64,000 nucleotides of DNA from Rariglobus hedericola (GTDB taxonomy: Bacteria > Verrucomicrobiota > Verrucomicrobiia > Opitutales > Opitutaceae), in NCBI RefSeq assembly GCF_007559335.1, contig NZ_VMBG01000001.1:1178001-1242000 (forward strand). The letters are read 5' to 3'. The notes below the pieces were generated by a model, which worked only from the letters and a program-made list of their open reading frames with translations, searched no databases and was not told the DNA's origin. The position numbers were made by a program, and so were the translations under genes. Of this stretch, positions 18,587-27,404 are shown in pieces (positions within the stretch are counted from its first letter, which is position 1; every line of letters starts with the position of its first letter).

Positions 18587-19570
18587 TCAAGCCGTCTCTC
18601 GTAAATCGTCACCTGTCCGTCGCTCCCAGCGCCCCGCCAGAACCCCGCAAATCACCAGTTGCAACGGGTGATAGATCATCAGCGGCAGGAGAATGAGCCC
18701 CAACCGCGGATCACCGGCAAAAATCAACTGCGCCATCGGCACGCCCGCCGCGATCGACTTCTTCGAACCGCAAAAAATCGCGGCGATCCGGTCCGGCGCA
18801 TTGAATCCCGCCGTCTTGGAAATCGCGCTCACCGCGTAAAAAACCACATAGAACAACACCACCGAACCCAATACCGCCGTGATGACCGCCTCGCTTTTTC
18901 CCGACCACACGCCGCGCACGATCGAATCGCAAAACGACGTATAAATAATGAACAGGATCGTGCTGCGATCGATCTTGTTGATCAGCTTCTTGTTTTTCAC
19001 CGCCCACTCTTTCAGCCACGGGCGGCACGCCTGCCCGAGCGCCAACGGCAGCAAGAGCCACAGTAACAGATCAAGGATCACCTTGCCCAGCGGGATACCC
19101 GCGCCATCCGTGTGCAGCCACCAGCCGATCAACAGCGGTGTCACGAAAATACCAATCACACTCGAGAGCGTCGCATTGAACACTGCGACCGGCACGTTGC
19201 CCCGCGCCGCCGCCGTCATCACCACCGAGGATGAAACCGTCGAGGGCACGACGCATAAATAAAAGAAGCCGATCGCCAGCTCCGGAGCCATCCACTGCGA
19301 CGGCACCAGCATCATCAGCATGCCCACCAGCGGAAAAATCACGTAGGTGGTCGACTGCACGACTATGTGCACCGGCCAACGGCTCGCCCCGGCTTTCATC
19401 GCCACAAACGACAACGAAACACCGTTGAGGAAAAAGATCACCGCGACGCCGAGCTTGTTGACCAACTCCGGATGCAACCAGCCACCGGGCGCGCCCGCCG
19501 CCGGGAAAACCCAGGCCAGCGCCACCGCCACCGCCATGCCCACCAGAAACCAATCGAATTTCAAACGCAT
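18587..19570 (-). CDS. Bile acid:sodium symporter-like transporter (SBF_like)
   Basis: The 327-residue integral membrane protein has about nine or ten hydrophobic helices. It belongs to the bile acid/sodium symporter superfamily, in the YfeH-like subgroup, as judged by VIFFLNGVSLSFVAMKAG, STVSSSVVMTAAARGNVPVA and IAAIFCGSKKSIAAGVPMAQLIF. The real substrate of these bacterial members is usually unknown; organic anions or amphipathic acids are possible. It starts 11 bases after murJ ends on the same strand and precedes the TetR gene, so it may be transcribed with either. Confidence 0.88.
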   Translation of the reverse strand: MRLKFDWFLVGMAVAVALAWVFPAAGAPGGWLHPELVNKLGVAVIFFLNGVSLSFVAMKAGASRWPVHIVVQSTTYVIFPLVGMLMMLVPSQWMAPELAIGFFYLCVVPSTVSSSVVMTAAARGNVPVAVFNATLSSVIGIFVTPLLIGWWLHTDGAGIPLGKVILDLLLWLLLPLALGQACRPWLKEWAVKNKKLINKIDRSTILFIIYTSFCDSIVRGVWSGKSEAVITAVLGSVVLFYVVFYAVSAISKTAGFNAPDRIAAIFCGSKKSIAAGVPMAQLIFAGDPRLGLILLPLMIYHPLQLVICGVLAGRWERRTGDDLRETA

Positions 19571-19581
19571 GAGAATGCGCG

Positions 19582-21171
19582 CTATTTGGAGCCCTTTATC
19601 CGTCTTTGCAACAGAGCCGACACCTCATCGCGTCCTTCCACTCTGAATACCCAGACCAGTCCTGCATAAACACTCGCGCCCAGGACGATCAGCACCGCCA
19701 AGGCGACCGCATCGATGAACAAGGCCGGTGACGCAAACCGGCTGCGCACCCACCAGCCTGCCGCCACCACCGCGCCCATCAGCAAACTCGCCAGCAACAC
19801 CTTCGCCGCATCCTTGGCGAGATGATGAAACGCCAGTGACTGCTGTTTGCGCGCCAGATGCACCTGCAAATACCAGGCTTGCACCACGACCGCTACATTG
19901 CTCGCGATGGCCAAGCCCACCGTGGACAGCGGTCCCATCAACGCGAAGCTCAGTCCGAGATTAACCACAAAACTGATACACGCCGCCCGCACCGGAGTCG
20001 TCGTGTCCTTCTGCGCATAGAACGCGCGCAGCACCAGATTCACGAATGAGAAAAACGGCAGTCCCAGCGCAAACACGGCCATGATTGGCACCATCAACTT
20101 CGTATCATCCGCCGTGAACGCCCCGCGTTGAAACAGCAGCCGGATGATCGCCGGCGCCAGCACCGCCAGCCCGACCGCCGCCGGTGTATTGATCAGCAGG
20201 ATAAACCGCATGCCTTTCCGATAAGCGGCAGCCAGATTCACGTAATCGCCCTGCGCCGCATATTTCGAAATCAACGGAAACACCACCGTCGACACCGCGA
20301 TGGCAAACACCCCGATCGGCAGTTCCATCAAGCGCGTTGCCAGGTTCAACACCGACGCCGCCGCGTCGTTGAGCGAAAGCCCCACCATGCGCGACACCGC
20401 CATGTTCACGAGGTAGATCGCCGAGCCGAACAGCGTGGGCACCATCAAGCGCACGATGCCGCGCAGCGGATCGCTGGCCCCCAAATCAAACCGCGGACGC
20501 CAACCTTCACGCATCAACGCCACCGCCGGCACCACCATCTGCAAAAATCCGCCGATCAACACGCCTGCGCACAACCAGCGCATCGCCCCGTTCAGATCAT
20601 CCGCCCAACCCAGATAGGCCGCGCCCGCCAGCAGCGAGATCATCGACAGGTTCAGCCAGATCGGCGAAAGCGCCGGTTCCAAAAAGCGATTCAACGTCTG
20701 CAACGCCGCGCTGAACGCCGCGGCCAGACACACAAAAATCATGTAAGGGAAAAGCACTACGGCGAGATCCGCGCCTTGCAGCCAGCGTTGAGTCGTTCCC
20801 TCCGACACGCCCCAGTCCACCGCCGCCTTGGCCAGATGGCCCGCCTGGCTCAGCGCAATCATCGCCACCACCACGACACTCACCGTAATAATCAGCAGCC
20901 AGCTCGCCACCTGGCTCACCAACGCAAACGCACCTTCGCGCTGCTTTTTCTGCATCTCGTCGTGCAACGTCGGCACCAACGCCGCCGTCAGCGCGCCTTC
21001 GCCCAGCAGACGTCGAAACAAATTCGGGAGCGTAAACGCCGTCACAAACGCCGAATTCAACGCACCCGCACCGAACACCGCCGTCGTCAGCATGTCCCGG
21101 CCCAGACCGAGCACGCGCGACACCAGAGTCGCCGACGCCACGATGCCGATGTGTTTGAGGTTCTTGGACAC
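19582..21171 (-). CDS. murJ: Lipid II flippase MurJ (MviN)
   Basis: This MATE/MOP-superfamily flippase moves lipid II across the inner membrane for peptidoglycan synthesis. It has 529 residues with about 14 TM helices. The N-terminus carries the hallmark VSRVLGLGRDMLTTAVFGAG, then FTLPNLFRRLLGEGALTAALVP, and later ALMGPLSTVGLAIASNVAVVVQ. The start is GTG (21171) giving MSKNLKHIGIVASATLVSR; no ATG fits. It is divergent from pta with about 100 bases between. The shadow frame on the opposite strand is long but Arg/His-rich and not real. Confidence 0.95.
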   Translation of the reverse strand: MSKNLKHIGIVASATLVSRVLGLGRDMLTTAVFGAGALNSAFVTAFTLPNLFRRLLGEGALTAALVPTLHDEMQKKQREGAFALVSQVASWLLIITVSVVVVAMIALSQAGHLAKAAVDWGVSEGTTQRWLQGADLAVVLFPYMIFVCLAAAFSAALQTLNRFLEPALSPIWLNLSMISLLAGAAYLGWADDLNGAMRWLCAGVLIGGFLQMVVPAVALMREGWRPRFDLGASDPLRGIVRLMVPTLFGSAIYLVNMAVSRMVGLSLNDAAASVLNLATRLMELPIGVFAIAVSTVVFPLISKYAAQGDYVNLAAAYRKGMRFILLINTPAAVGLAVLAPAIIRLLFQRGAFTADDTKLMVPIMAVFALGLPFFSFVNLVLRAFYAQKDTTTPVRAACISFVVNLGLSFALMGPLSTVGLAIASNVAVVVQAWYLQVHLARKQQSLAFHHLAKDAAKVLLASLLMGAVVAAGWWVRSRFASPALFIDAVALAVLIVLGASVYAGLVWVFRVEGRDEVSALLQRRIKGSK

Positions 21172-21270
21172 GCGCGCCGTTTTTTGAAGCGGCCTTGCGG
21201 GTTAGCAAGTTCTTTACCCGGAAGCGGCATTGACGCTGCTAAGTTGGACAGACAATTTCCCTCATCCCCT

Positions 21271-22302
21271 ATGCCCATCGTCCCGAAGCTCGTTGAGAAA
21301 CTCCAGCGCCACCCCAAGCGCATCGTTTTCCCTGAAGGCGGAGACCCCCGCATTCTTCAAGCCGCCCGCCAATGGGTGACCAAGCGTATGGGTGCCCCCA
21401 TCCTGCTCGGCGATCGTGCCGCCATCAAAGCCGCCGCCGCCAAGCTCGATATCAATCTCCAGGGCATGCGCATCATCGAACCCGAGCGCAGTGAAGAGTT
21501 CGAAGCGCTTGCCGTGCAGCTCGAACAGATCCGCCGCATCAAGGGCCTGCGCAGCACCGAAGCCCGCGAAGCGCTCAAAAACACGAGCTACTACGCGACC
21601 ATGATGCTCGTTACCGGCCAGGCCGATGCGCTCGTCTCCGGCGCCACCGCCAGCGCCGCCAGCGGCCTCCGTCCTATTTTCCAAATCGTGCCGCGCTTCG
21701 AGCACGTTCAGACCGCCTCTTCGCTCATCGTCCTCGATTTTGATGAGAAAAAGGTCGGCAGCGACGGTTCTCTCTTCCTCGCCGATTGCGGCGTCATCCC
21801 CGAGCCCACCGCCGAGCAGCTTTGCGACATCGCCATCTCGACCGCGATGATCGCCCGCCATCTCACCGGCGAAACGCCGCGCGTGGCCATGCTCAGCTAT
21901 GCCTCGAAGAGCGCGTCCAACCATCCTTCGCTCATCAAGGTCCGCCAGGCCACCGAGCTCGCCCGCGCCCGCGCCCGTTCCGCGTTTCTCGATCTTGAAA
22001 TCGACGGCGAACTCCAGGTGGACGCCGCTCTCGACGCGGTTGTCGCCGACATGAAGGGCGTCACCAGCTCGGTCGCCGGCAAGGCCAACGTGCTTGTGTT
22101 CCCCGACCTCAACTCGGGCAACATCGCCTTCAAGCTCGTCCACGCCCTCGCCGGTGCGAACGCCTACGGCCAGATTCTCACCGGCCTCACCAAGCCGGCC
22201 GCCGAGATCAGCCGCGGTGCCAGCGCCCATGATGTTTTTGGCGCCGCCGCCATCGTCGGCTGCCAGGCCATCGACCGTCGCTTGCTGTTCGGCTCCGCTT
22301 AA
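21271..22302 (+). CDS. pta: Phosphate acetyltransferase, catalytic domain only
   Basis: This enzyme converts acetyl-CoA and phosphate to acetyl phosphate and CoA. The 343-residue product corresponds to the C-terminal PTA_PTB domain. Seen are RIVFPEGGDPRILQAA, ADALVSGATASAA, LADCGVIPEPTAEQL and RVAMLSYASKSA, with VFPDLNSGNIAFKLVHALAGA at the end. The ATG chosen follows the murJ-pta divergent region; upstream open frame is antisense to murJ and rejected. The next gene encodes the regulatory domain that in E. coli-type Pta is fused at the N-terminus. No acetate kinase gene is nearby. Confidence 0.95.
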   Translation: MPIVPKLVEKLQRHPKRIVFPEGGDPRILQAARQWVTKRMGAPILLGDRAAIKAAAAKLDINLQGMRIIEPERSEEFEALAVQLEQIRRIKGLRSTEAREALKNTSYYATMMLVTGQADALVSGATASAASGLRPIFQIVPRFEHVQTASSLIVLDFDEKKVGSDGSLFLADCGVIPEPTAEQLCDIAISTAMIARHLTGETPRVAMLSYASKSASNHPSLIKVRQATELARARARSAFLDLEIDGELQVDAALDAVVADMKGVTSSVAGKANVLVFPDLNSGNIAFKLVHALAGANAYGQILTGLTKPAAEISRGASAHDVFGAAAIVGCQAIDRRLLFGSA

Positions 22303-22365
22303 TAAGTCCCGTCAGGAAAGTCCGCCACGGGGAACCCAACCGCCCGTCACCTTACACTCTTCTTC

Positions 22366-23538
22366 ATGCCTAATTCCGACTCGGTCTCGCAAAATCCGTT
22401 TCTCCAACCTCCCCTGCCGTTGCTCCCCGCACCGACCAACCGGGAAACGAAACGCGTTTTCGTCGCCGCGACGCGCATGAACGATGGCAAGACGACCACC
22501 TGCCTCGGTCTCTTCGCCGCCCTCCAGTCCATCTACCCGCGCGTCGGTTTCATCAAGCCCGTCGGCCAGCGCTTCGTCGATGTGCAGGGCCAGCAGGTGG
22601 ACGAAGATTCATTCCTCCTCGATACGATCTACGACGTGCGCGTGCCCATCCAGAGCATGAGCCCGGTCACGATCGACGCGACCTTCACGCGCCGCTACTT
22701 GAAAAACCCCGGCCAGCTTCTCCCCGAGCTAAAGGACAAAATCTGCCGCGCCTTCGACCGCGTTTCTTGGGAAAAAGATTTCACCCTTATTGAAGGCACC
22801 GGTCACGCCGGCGTTGGCTCGGTGTTCGACCTTTCCAACGCCAGCGTCGCCAAACTTCTCAAGTCTCCCGTCGTCCTCGTCTGCCCCGGCGGCATCGGCC
22901 GCCCCGTGGACGAAATCGCGCTCAACAAAGCCCTCTTCGACAAGGCCGGCGTCGAGGTCATCGGTGCGATCCTCAACAAAATCGAACACGACAAAATCGA
23001 CATCGTGCGCGAATACGCCGGCCTCGGCCTGCAACGTCTCGGAGTTCCGCTCCTCGGCGTGCTGCCCATCGAGAAAATCCTCACCGCGCCCAATCTCACG
23101 CAGATTGCCGAAGACATCGAGGGCCAGTGGCTCAATGGTCGCAAAGGCGGCGCCAAACAGCGCGTCCAACGTGTCATCGTCGGCGCGATGACCGCCAAGG
23201 GCATTGTCGATTACCTCACGCCTGGCACGCTCATCATCACCCCAGGCGACCGCGACGACATCATCCTCGCCGCCGTCTCTAGCGCACGACTCTCCGGTGG
23301 CAGCACCATCGCCGGTCTCATTCTCACGAATGACATCCTGCCCCACCCGAAGCTGGCCGAGCTCCTCGCGCAGACCGACATTCCGGTCATCGCGGCCAAG
23401 GAGGAAAGCTACACGGTCACCTCGATCATCAATCGCATGACCGTGAAGACCCAGCCGCAGGACACCGACAAGATCCCGGTCATCAAAAAACTGATCACCG
23501 ACAACGTGGATCTGCAAAGCCTGCTGTCCCGCGTCTAA
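22366..23538 (+). CDS. P-loop BioD/CobB-like ATPase with DRTGG domain (Pta regulatory-type module)
   Basis: The 390-residue product has an N-terminal dethiobiotin-synthetase-like P-loop domain. It shows RVFVAATRMNDGKTTTCLGLFAAL (Walker-type NDGKTT near residue 41), DFTLIEGTGHAGVGS and VVLVCPGGIGRPVDEIALN. A C-terminal DRTGG domain covers roughly residues 245-355, with the PGDRDDIILAA motif. This combination matches the N-terminal part of long-form Pta (E. coli). It lies 63 bases after the catalytic pta gene, so a split Pta or a regulatory partner is likely. It lacks its own transferase domain. Confidence in the fold is high; the regulatory role is inferred. Confidence 0.85.
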   Translation: MPNSDSVSQNPFLQPPLPLLPAPTNRETKRVFVAATRMNDGKTTTCLGLFAALQSIYPRVGFIKPVGQRFVDVQGQQVDEDSFLLDTIYDVRVPIQSMSPVTIDATFTRRYLKNPGQLLPELKDKICRAFDRVSWEKDFTLIEGTGHAGVGSVFDLSNASVAKLLKSPVVLVCPGGIGRPVDEIALNKALFDKAGVEVIGAILNKIEHDKIDIVREYAGLGLQRLGVPLLGVLPIEKILTAPNLTQIAEDIEGQWLNGRKGGAKQRVQRVIVGAMTAKGIVDYLTPGTLIITPGDRDDIILAAVSSARLSGGSTIAGLILTNDILPHPKLAELLAQTDIPVIAAKEESYTVTSIINRMTVKTQPQDTDKIPVIKKLITDNVDLQSLLSRV

Positions 23539-23570
23539 CGCACGACCGCAGTTCCGCCGGTCAGCAACCC

Positions 23571-23918
23571 GTGCAACTCTTTCAACTCAAGACCTGGCAC
23601 CGACTGTGTGCCACGGCGTTCATTCTCTTTCCCGTGATTGTTGTCGGCTGGATGCTCACCGAGCGTCCACTCATCCAGACAATCGTCGCGCCCTTTTTCT
23701 TTTTATTTATGGTTCTCGGCGTGCTGGGCGCATTTCAAGGGATCCTCTTTGCCTTCAAAAAACTGCATGTCGGCTGCCCGTTATGTCGCAAAAAATCCCA
23801 CGTCGTCGACGGCAACAAACAGGCCATCTGGCTCGATTGCCCTGATTGCGGCCGGCTTCACGTTACCCATGGACTGGTCCGCTTGAAAATCACCCGGTGC
23901 AGATTCGGCCAGGGTTAA
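23571..23918 (+). CDS. Small membrane protein with C-terminal zinc-ribbon-like motif
   Basis: The 115-residue protein is of unknown function. It has two hydrophobic segments (residues about 13-30 and 37-60) and a cytoplasmic C-terminal part containing two CxxC pairs, CPLCRKKSHVV and CPDCGRLHV. These four cysteines are spaced to bind zinc. The start is GTG (23571), 32 bases after the DRTGG gene, so it may be cotranscribed with pta. I do not recognise a named family. The codon pattern matches its neighbours and the frame fills the gap before the convergent gene almost completely, which supports it being real. Confidence 0.7.
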   Translation: MQLFQLKTWHRLCATAFILFPVIVVGWMLTERPLIQTIVAPFFFLFMVLGVLGAFQGILFAFKKLHVGCPLCRKKSHVVDGNKQAIWLDCPDCGRLHVTHGLVRLKITRCRFGQG

Positions 23919-23925
23919 ACCGCCA

Positions 23926-25113
23926 TCACTTCCTCGGCGCGGTGTCCAACATCGCCCCCACGGCGTCTTCCAGTTCCCGCGCGTCAATCGCGTCTCGTTC
24001 CAATGCGGTCATCGCCTCCTTGAGGTTGCCCGCATCGCCCTTCAATGCGGCCGAGTAAACCCGCCCCATCGAGATCGCCGCGTTCGCATAAAACGGATGG
24101 ATCACGCCGAGAACCGACCGTGTCTGCTGGACCCGCTCGGTCAGTTCAGTTTTCACCCACGGTTCTTTTCTCAGGTCTGCCAATTCCGACAGCGGAAGAA
24201 CGACCTCACGACCATTGCGTCCGGCCAGCCAGCGACTGCGATCCGCGAGCCAGCTGCGCGACGCCGCCGCCGTCATCACCGGCAAACCCGGCAGCGTGCG
24301 CTGATGATGGAATGCAGTCTGCCACCACAGTTCCATCGTGAGGGCATCCGTCCACAATCCCGAATAAGAACGCGGCAGTGTATCCAACGGATCAGCACCG
24401 CCGACAATTCCGCGCACCCACCCGCCCCAGCGTGCCGGATCGGTGGCCTCGGCCTGCAATTGCAAAAACAACCACAGCGAGGACAGCTCCCAACCGCGTG
24501 ATTCGACCGCACCCCGCTCCCACAACAAGAGCGAACGCAGAGGCGGCACCGTGATGCCCGCCGACTCCTGCTGAAATAAATCCCTCATCGCCGGACGCTC
24601 GCGCACCAGACTCCACGCCGTGCAGGCCTGCTCCAGCCATAGCGGCACGGTCAGGTTCGGATTGGTCCCATTCCAGGATACCGCCTGCCTCAAAATCACT
24701 CCTTGCACAAACGCCCGCCGCACAAACAGCGGATCGGCATCTTTTGACCAGCGCACACTCACGTTAACCTGCCCGCCCGCCTCGACCGTGATGATAAATG
24801 GCGAGGGCGATGTCCACTGGTCCGCCGGCACCAACCGCACACTCACCGACGAAGAAAATCCGTCGGCGGGCAATCCCAGTGGAGCTTCCAACGCTCGCCA
24901 GACCGAACGCCCCAATGCCAGCGCCTGCTGGGCCTCATCGGCATTGAGCACGATGATCTCAAACTGGCCTTTTTTCGTATAAAATATCCGCGGCACGGGC
25001 TGCTCGGCCGCGGCTCGCAACGGCATGGGGGCCGCCTCCTGCGCGCTCGCGAACACGCCACCCGCCGCCAACAAAAAACCGGCCGTCAGCCAGCGCACGC
25101 AGGCGATTCCCAT
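23926..25113 (-). CDS. Secreted protein, possible inactive peptidase-MA-like
   Basis: The product has about 395 residues and an N-terminal signal peptide (VRWLTAGFLLAAGGVFASAQEA). The middle contains VPLWLEQACTAW, resembling the proline-Trp-Leu-Glu-Glu-Gly segment found after HExxH in peptidase MA-like proteins. The place where HExxH would be expected reads VILRQAVSW, so no metal site is evident. Function is therefore unknown. ATG at 25113 overlaps the upstream gene's stop codon by one base; a GTG at 25116 would add one residue. It is the last gene of a two-gene minus-strand set and converges on the zinc-ribbon gene. Confidence 0.75.
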   Translation of the reverse strand: MGIACVRWLTAGFLLAAGGVFASAQEAAPMPLRAAAEQPVPRIFYTKKGQFEIIVLNADEAQQALALGRSVWRALEAPLGLPADGFSSSVSVRLVPADQWTSPSPFIITVEAGGQVNVSVRWSKDADPLFVRRAFVQGVILRQAVSWNGTNPNLTVPLWLEQACTAWSLVRERPAMRDLFQQESAGITVPPLRSLLLWERGAVESRGWELSSLWLFLQLQAEATDPARWGGWVRGIVGGADPLDTLPRSYSGLWTDALTMELWWQTAFHHQRTLPGLPVMTAAASRSWLADRSRWLAGRNGREVVLPLSELADLRKEPWVKTELTERVQQTRSVLGVIHPFYANAAISMGRVYSAALKGDAGNLKEAMTALERDAIDARELEDAVGAMLDTAPRK

Positions 25114-25784
25114 CACGGCAGCACGAGGCGCAGCGAATTATCCTCCACCGCGACCAGCTTGAGTTTCTTCCACATGATTCGCAGGTCTTCGGGCAACTCC
25201 TGGGCGGCCAATATCCGCTTCATGAGCATCGGCGTCAGACCCGGCACGATGTGCGTGGGCAGCGAACCGATGTAGAGTTCGTCGGCAACAAACTCATATC
25301 CATCGGCACCTTGGGCAAACGTCCCGCTCGTCTGGAAAACAAGATCCTGGTTCAGCCCCACGGCCTTCAGCTTTCCTAGCAGGCCCACGTGAAGCACACC
25401 TTCGCGGATACGGAAATTAACCCGCTCCGGCGTGAACAATTCCGAGGCGCCCGCCGAACCGGCCTGGGGTTGCTGGGTCGCGCTGGCCATCCACGCGTTC
25501 AATTCCTCTTCATTAAAACTTACATCCGCAGAATTACCTTCGGCCAGCATCTGGCGCTTGCGCGTGCCTTGGCGCGCTTTGCTGGTGTTCGAAGAGCCTT
25601 CGACAAAATAAACTTGGCCGCGCTCGGGAGCCTCCACCGGCTTGTCCACGATCTCGACGGGCTTAAAAATCAGGTGAAGCGCGGCGAGCAGCACGCCCAG
25701 TGTCAGGCTCAGCAGCACGCCCAAGGTGATTTCAAACATTCCCGGACCATTTAAGGCGCGGTCGATCTTCTTATTGGAAGCCAT
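25113..25784 (-). CDS. Single-pass membrane protein of unknown function
   Basis: The 223-residue protein has one TM segment (MFEITLGVLLSLTLGVLLAAL, about residues 16-40) and a large probably periplasmic part. That part contains VSFNEEELNAWMASATQ and GVLHVGLLGKLKAVGLNQDLVFQTSGTF, which looks like a beta-rich lipid- or membrane-associated domain. I do not recognise a family. Its stop codon overlaps the start of the next gene by one base, implying translational coupling and a shared function with the secreted protein downstream. The start ATG gives MASNKKIDRALNGPG, immediately before the TM segment. Confidence 0.75.
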   Translation of the reverse strand: MASNKKIDRALNGPGMFEITLGVLLSLTLGVLLAALHLIFKPVEIVDKPVEAPERGQVYFVEGSSNTSKARQGTRKRQMLAEGNSADVSFNEEELNAWMASATQQPQAGSAGASELFTPERVNFRIREGVLHVGLLGKLKAVGLNQDLVFQTSGTFAQGADGYEFVADELYIGSLPTHIVPGLTPMLMKRILAAQELPEDLRIMWKKLKLVAVEDNSLRLVLP

Positions 25785-25846
25785 GTGAGTATGCTAAAAT
25801 TAGAATAGGCCGGCGGTTCCAAGTGGACGCCAGCATCGCGAAAGGT

Positions 25847-26452
25847 TCAGAGGCGGACCGTGCGTTTGCGAGATTCTTCCACGAAGCGGAACGAGACGGT
25901 GTAATACGTCCAACTGGCCGCCAGACCCACAAAAATGGTGAAGGTCATCAGCGGATATCCGGCCACCAGAAAGCCGATCAGGGCAAACGTCGGCACCCAG
26001 AAATACGATTTGGTCGAGCGCAACATCGCGATCAGGATCGATAGGCGGAACGCATCACGAAACTCCTCGTGCTTCTGATACTGGTAAATACCCGCCACCG
26101 TGAGCGGGCCGGCCAGCATGATCGCCGGCACCAAAGGCAGATAAATAAACGCCCCATAGTTCAAAAAGTGCAGTGGCCACACCAGCGCCCACGCCAGCAA
26201 AATCGGAATCACGCCCAGCACCATAAAAATCGCAAAAGCCGCCAGTCCATTGAGAAACAAACGTTTCCAATCGCCCCATTCAGGGAAATCCAGCGTCTCG
26301 CCGCGTCGGGCCTGCTCGATCATCGCATACAGGTATCCGAAGGCCAGAAAGTGGGCCACGGGCACGATTAACAACAGGGCTCCGAGGATGGCTTTAAGGA
26401 ACCACGACTGGTCGGAAAAGAGGCGTTTGCAAACTTGTTCAAGGGAAGGCAT
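25847..26452 (-). CDS. DUF4013-like membrane protein
   Basis: The 201-residue integral membrane protein has about four or five hydrophobic helices. The N-terminus MPSLEQVCKRLFSDQSWFLK leads into a first helix, then LYAMIEQARRGETLDFPEWGDWKRLFLNGLAAF. That last segment is the LPEW/FPEW-x-D pattern I associate with DUF4013 proteins. Function is unknown. The start ATG at 26452 was chosen because upstream sequence is antisense to ispA and has no hydrophobic character. It is divergent from ispA with a 40-base gap, so their promoters must overlap or be very close. Confidence 0.8.
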   Translation of the reverse strand: MPSLEQVCKRLFSDQSWFLKAILGALLLIVPVAHFLAFGYLYAMIEQARRGETLDFPEWGDWKRLFLNGLAAFAIFMVLGVIPILLAWALVWPLHFLNYGAFIYLPLVPAIMLAGPLTVAGIYQYQKHEEFRDAFRLSILIAMLRSTKSYFWVPTFALIGFLVAGYPLMTFTIFVGLAASWTYYTVSFRFVEESRKRTVRL

Positions 26453-26492
26453 TGCGGCGGGCGAAATTTGCCCAAAAGGTAGGTGCGCGCCG

Positions 26493-27383
26493 ATGGACTT
26501 CACAACCAAATTAAACCAGCTCATCACCCGGGTCGAAGCCTCGCTTGACCAGCTCGTCCCTGCCCACGTCGGCACCGAGCCCGGCCCCGTCCGCATCCAC
26601 GCGGCGATGCGCTACACATTGCAAGCCGGCGGCAAACGCCTCCGTCCCGTCCTCGCACTCTCCGCCGCCGAACTCTTCCAACCGCAGGCGTCCGCCCTGC
26701 CCGCCGCCGTCGCCTTGGAATGTATTCACACCTATTCGCTCGTGCACGACGACCTGCCGTGCATGGACAACGATGACCTGCGCCGCGGCCGCCCCACGGC
26801 CCACAAACAATTCGACGAAGCCACCGCCCTGCTCGCCGGCGATGGTCTCCTCACCCACGCCTTTCTGATTCTCGCAACACACTACGCCGCGGATCCCCGG
26901 CTCGTCACCGCCCTCGTCCGCGAACTCGCCGACGCCGCCGGCTCAGCCCGCCTCGTCGGCGGACAAATGCAGGACTTGCTCGCCGAGAAAAAATCCGACG
27001 CCACCGCCGCGGAGCTCGATTTCATTCATCTCAACAAAACCGCCGCCATGCTTGAAGCCTCGCTGGTCATGGGCGGGCTCGTGGGCGGCGCCGATGAGGC
27101 CACACTCAGCGGATTGCGCACCGCGGGCCGTCACCTCGGTCTCGCTTTTCAAATCATCGACGACGTCCTCGATGCCACCGCCGACAGTGCGACTCTCGGC
27201 AAGACCGCCGGCAAAGACGCCAAGTCTGGCAAAACCACCTACGTGAGTTTGCACGGGATCGATGCCGCCCGTCGCATGGCCAAGGATCAAACTGAAGCCG
27301 CGCTCGCCGCGATTCGCGCCTTGCCCGGCGACACCAGCTTTCTCCTGCAGCTCGCCGAATCGATGCTCCGCCGCTCCAAGTAA
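26493..27383 (+). CDS. ispA: Polyprenyl (farnesyl/geranylgeranyl) diphosphate synthase
   Basis: This enzyme condenses isopentenyl diphosphate with allylic diphosphates to make C15 or C20 isoprenoids. The 296-residue product has the first Asp-rich motif DDLPCMDND (near residue 87), the second motif QIIDDVLDATAD, and GGKRLRPVLALSAAELF at the N-terminus. The insert between the two Asp residues of the first motif (DDxxxxD) is the bacterial FPPS/GGPPS type. Chain length cannot be fixed from sequence. AAGGTAGG lies at a good distance upstream as a ribosome-binding site. Other isoprenoid genes (ispE, ispD, ispF) lie 5-8 kb downstream. Confidence 0.92.
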   Translation: MDFTTKLNQLITRVEASLDQLVPAHVGTEPGPVRIHAAMRYTLQAGGKRLRPVLALSAAELFQPQASALPAAVALECIHTYSLVHDDLPCMDNDDLRRGRPTAHKQFDEATALLAGDGLLTHAFLILATHYAADPRLVTALVRELADAAGSARLVGGQMQDLLAEKKSDATAAELDFIHLNKTAAMLEASLVMGGLVGGADEATLSGLRTAGRHLGLAFQIIDDVLDATADSATLGKTAGKDAKSGKTTYVSLHGIDAARRMAKDQTEAALAAIRALPGDTSFLLQLAESMLRRSK

Positions 27384-27404
27384 TCTCATCATACCAGCAC
27401 TCGC

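Noticed and set aside
21230-21256. Possible promoter TTGACG...GACAAT before pta
   Set aside because: Spacing is 15 bases and the -10 is poor; not enough to call.
20128-21270. Long Arg/His/Gln-rich open frame antisense to murJ, in frame with pta
   Set aside because: Composition is that of antisense shadow in GC-rich DNA; Pta homology begins only at 21271.
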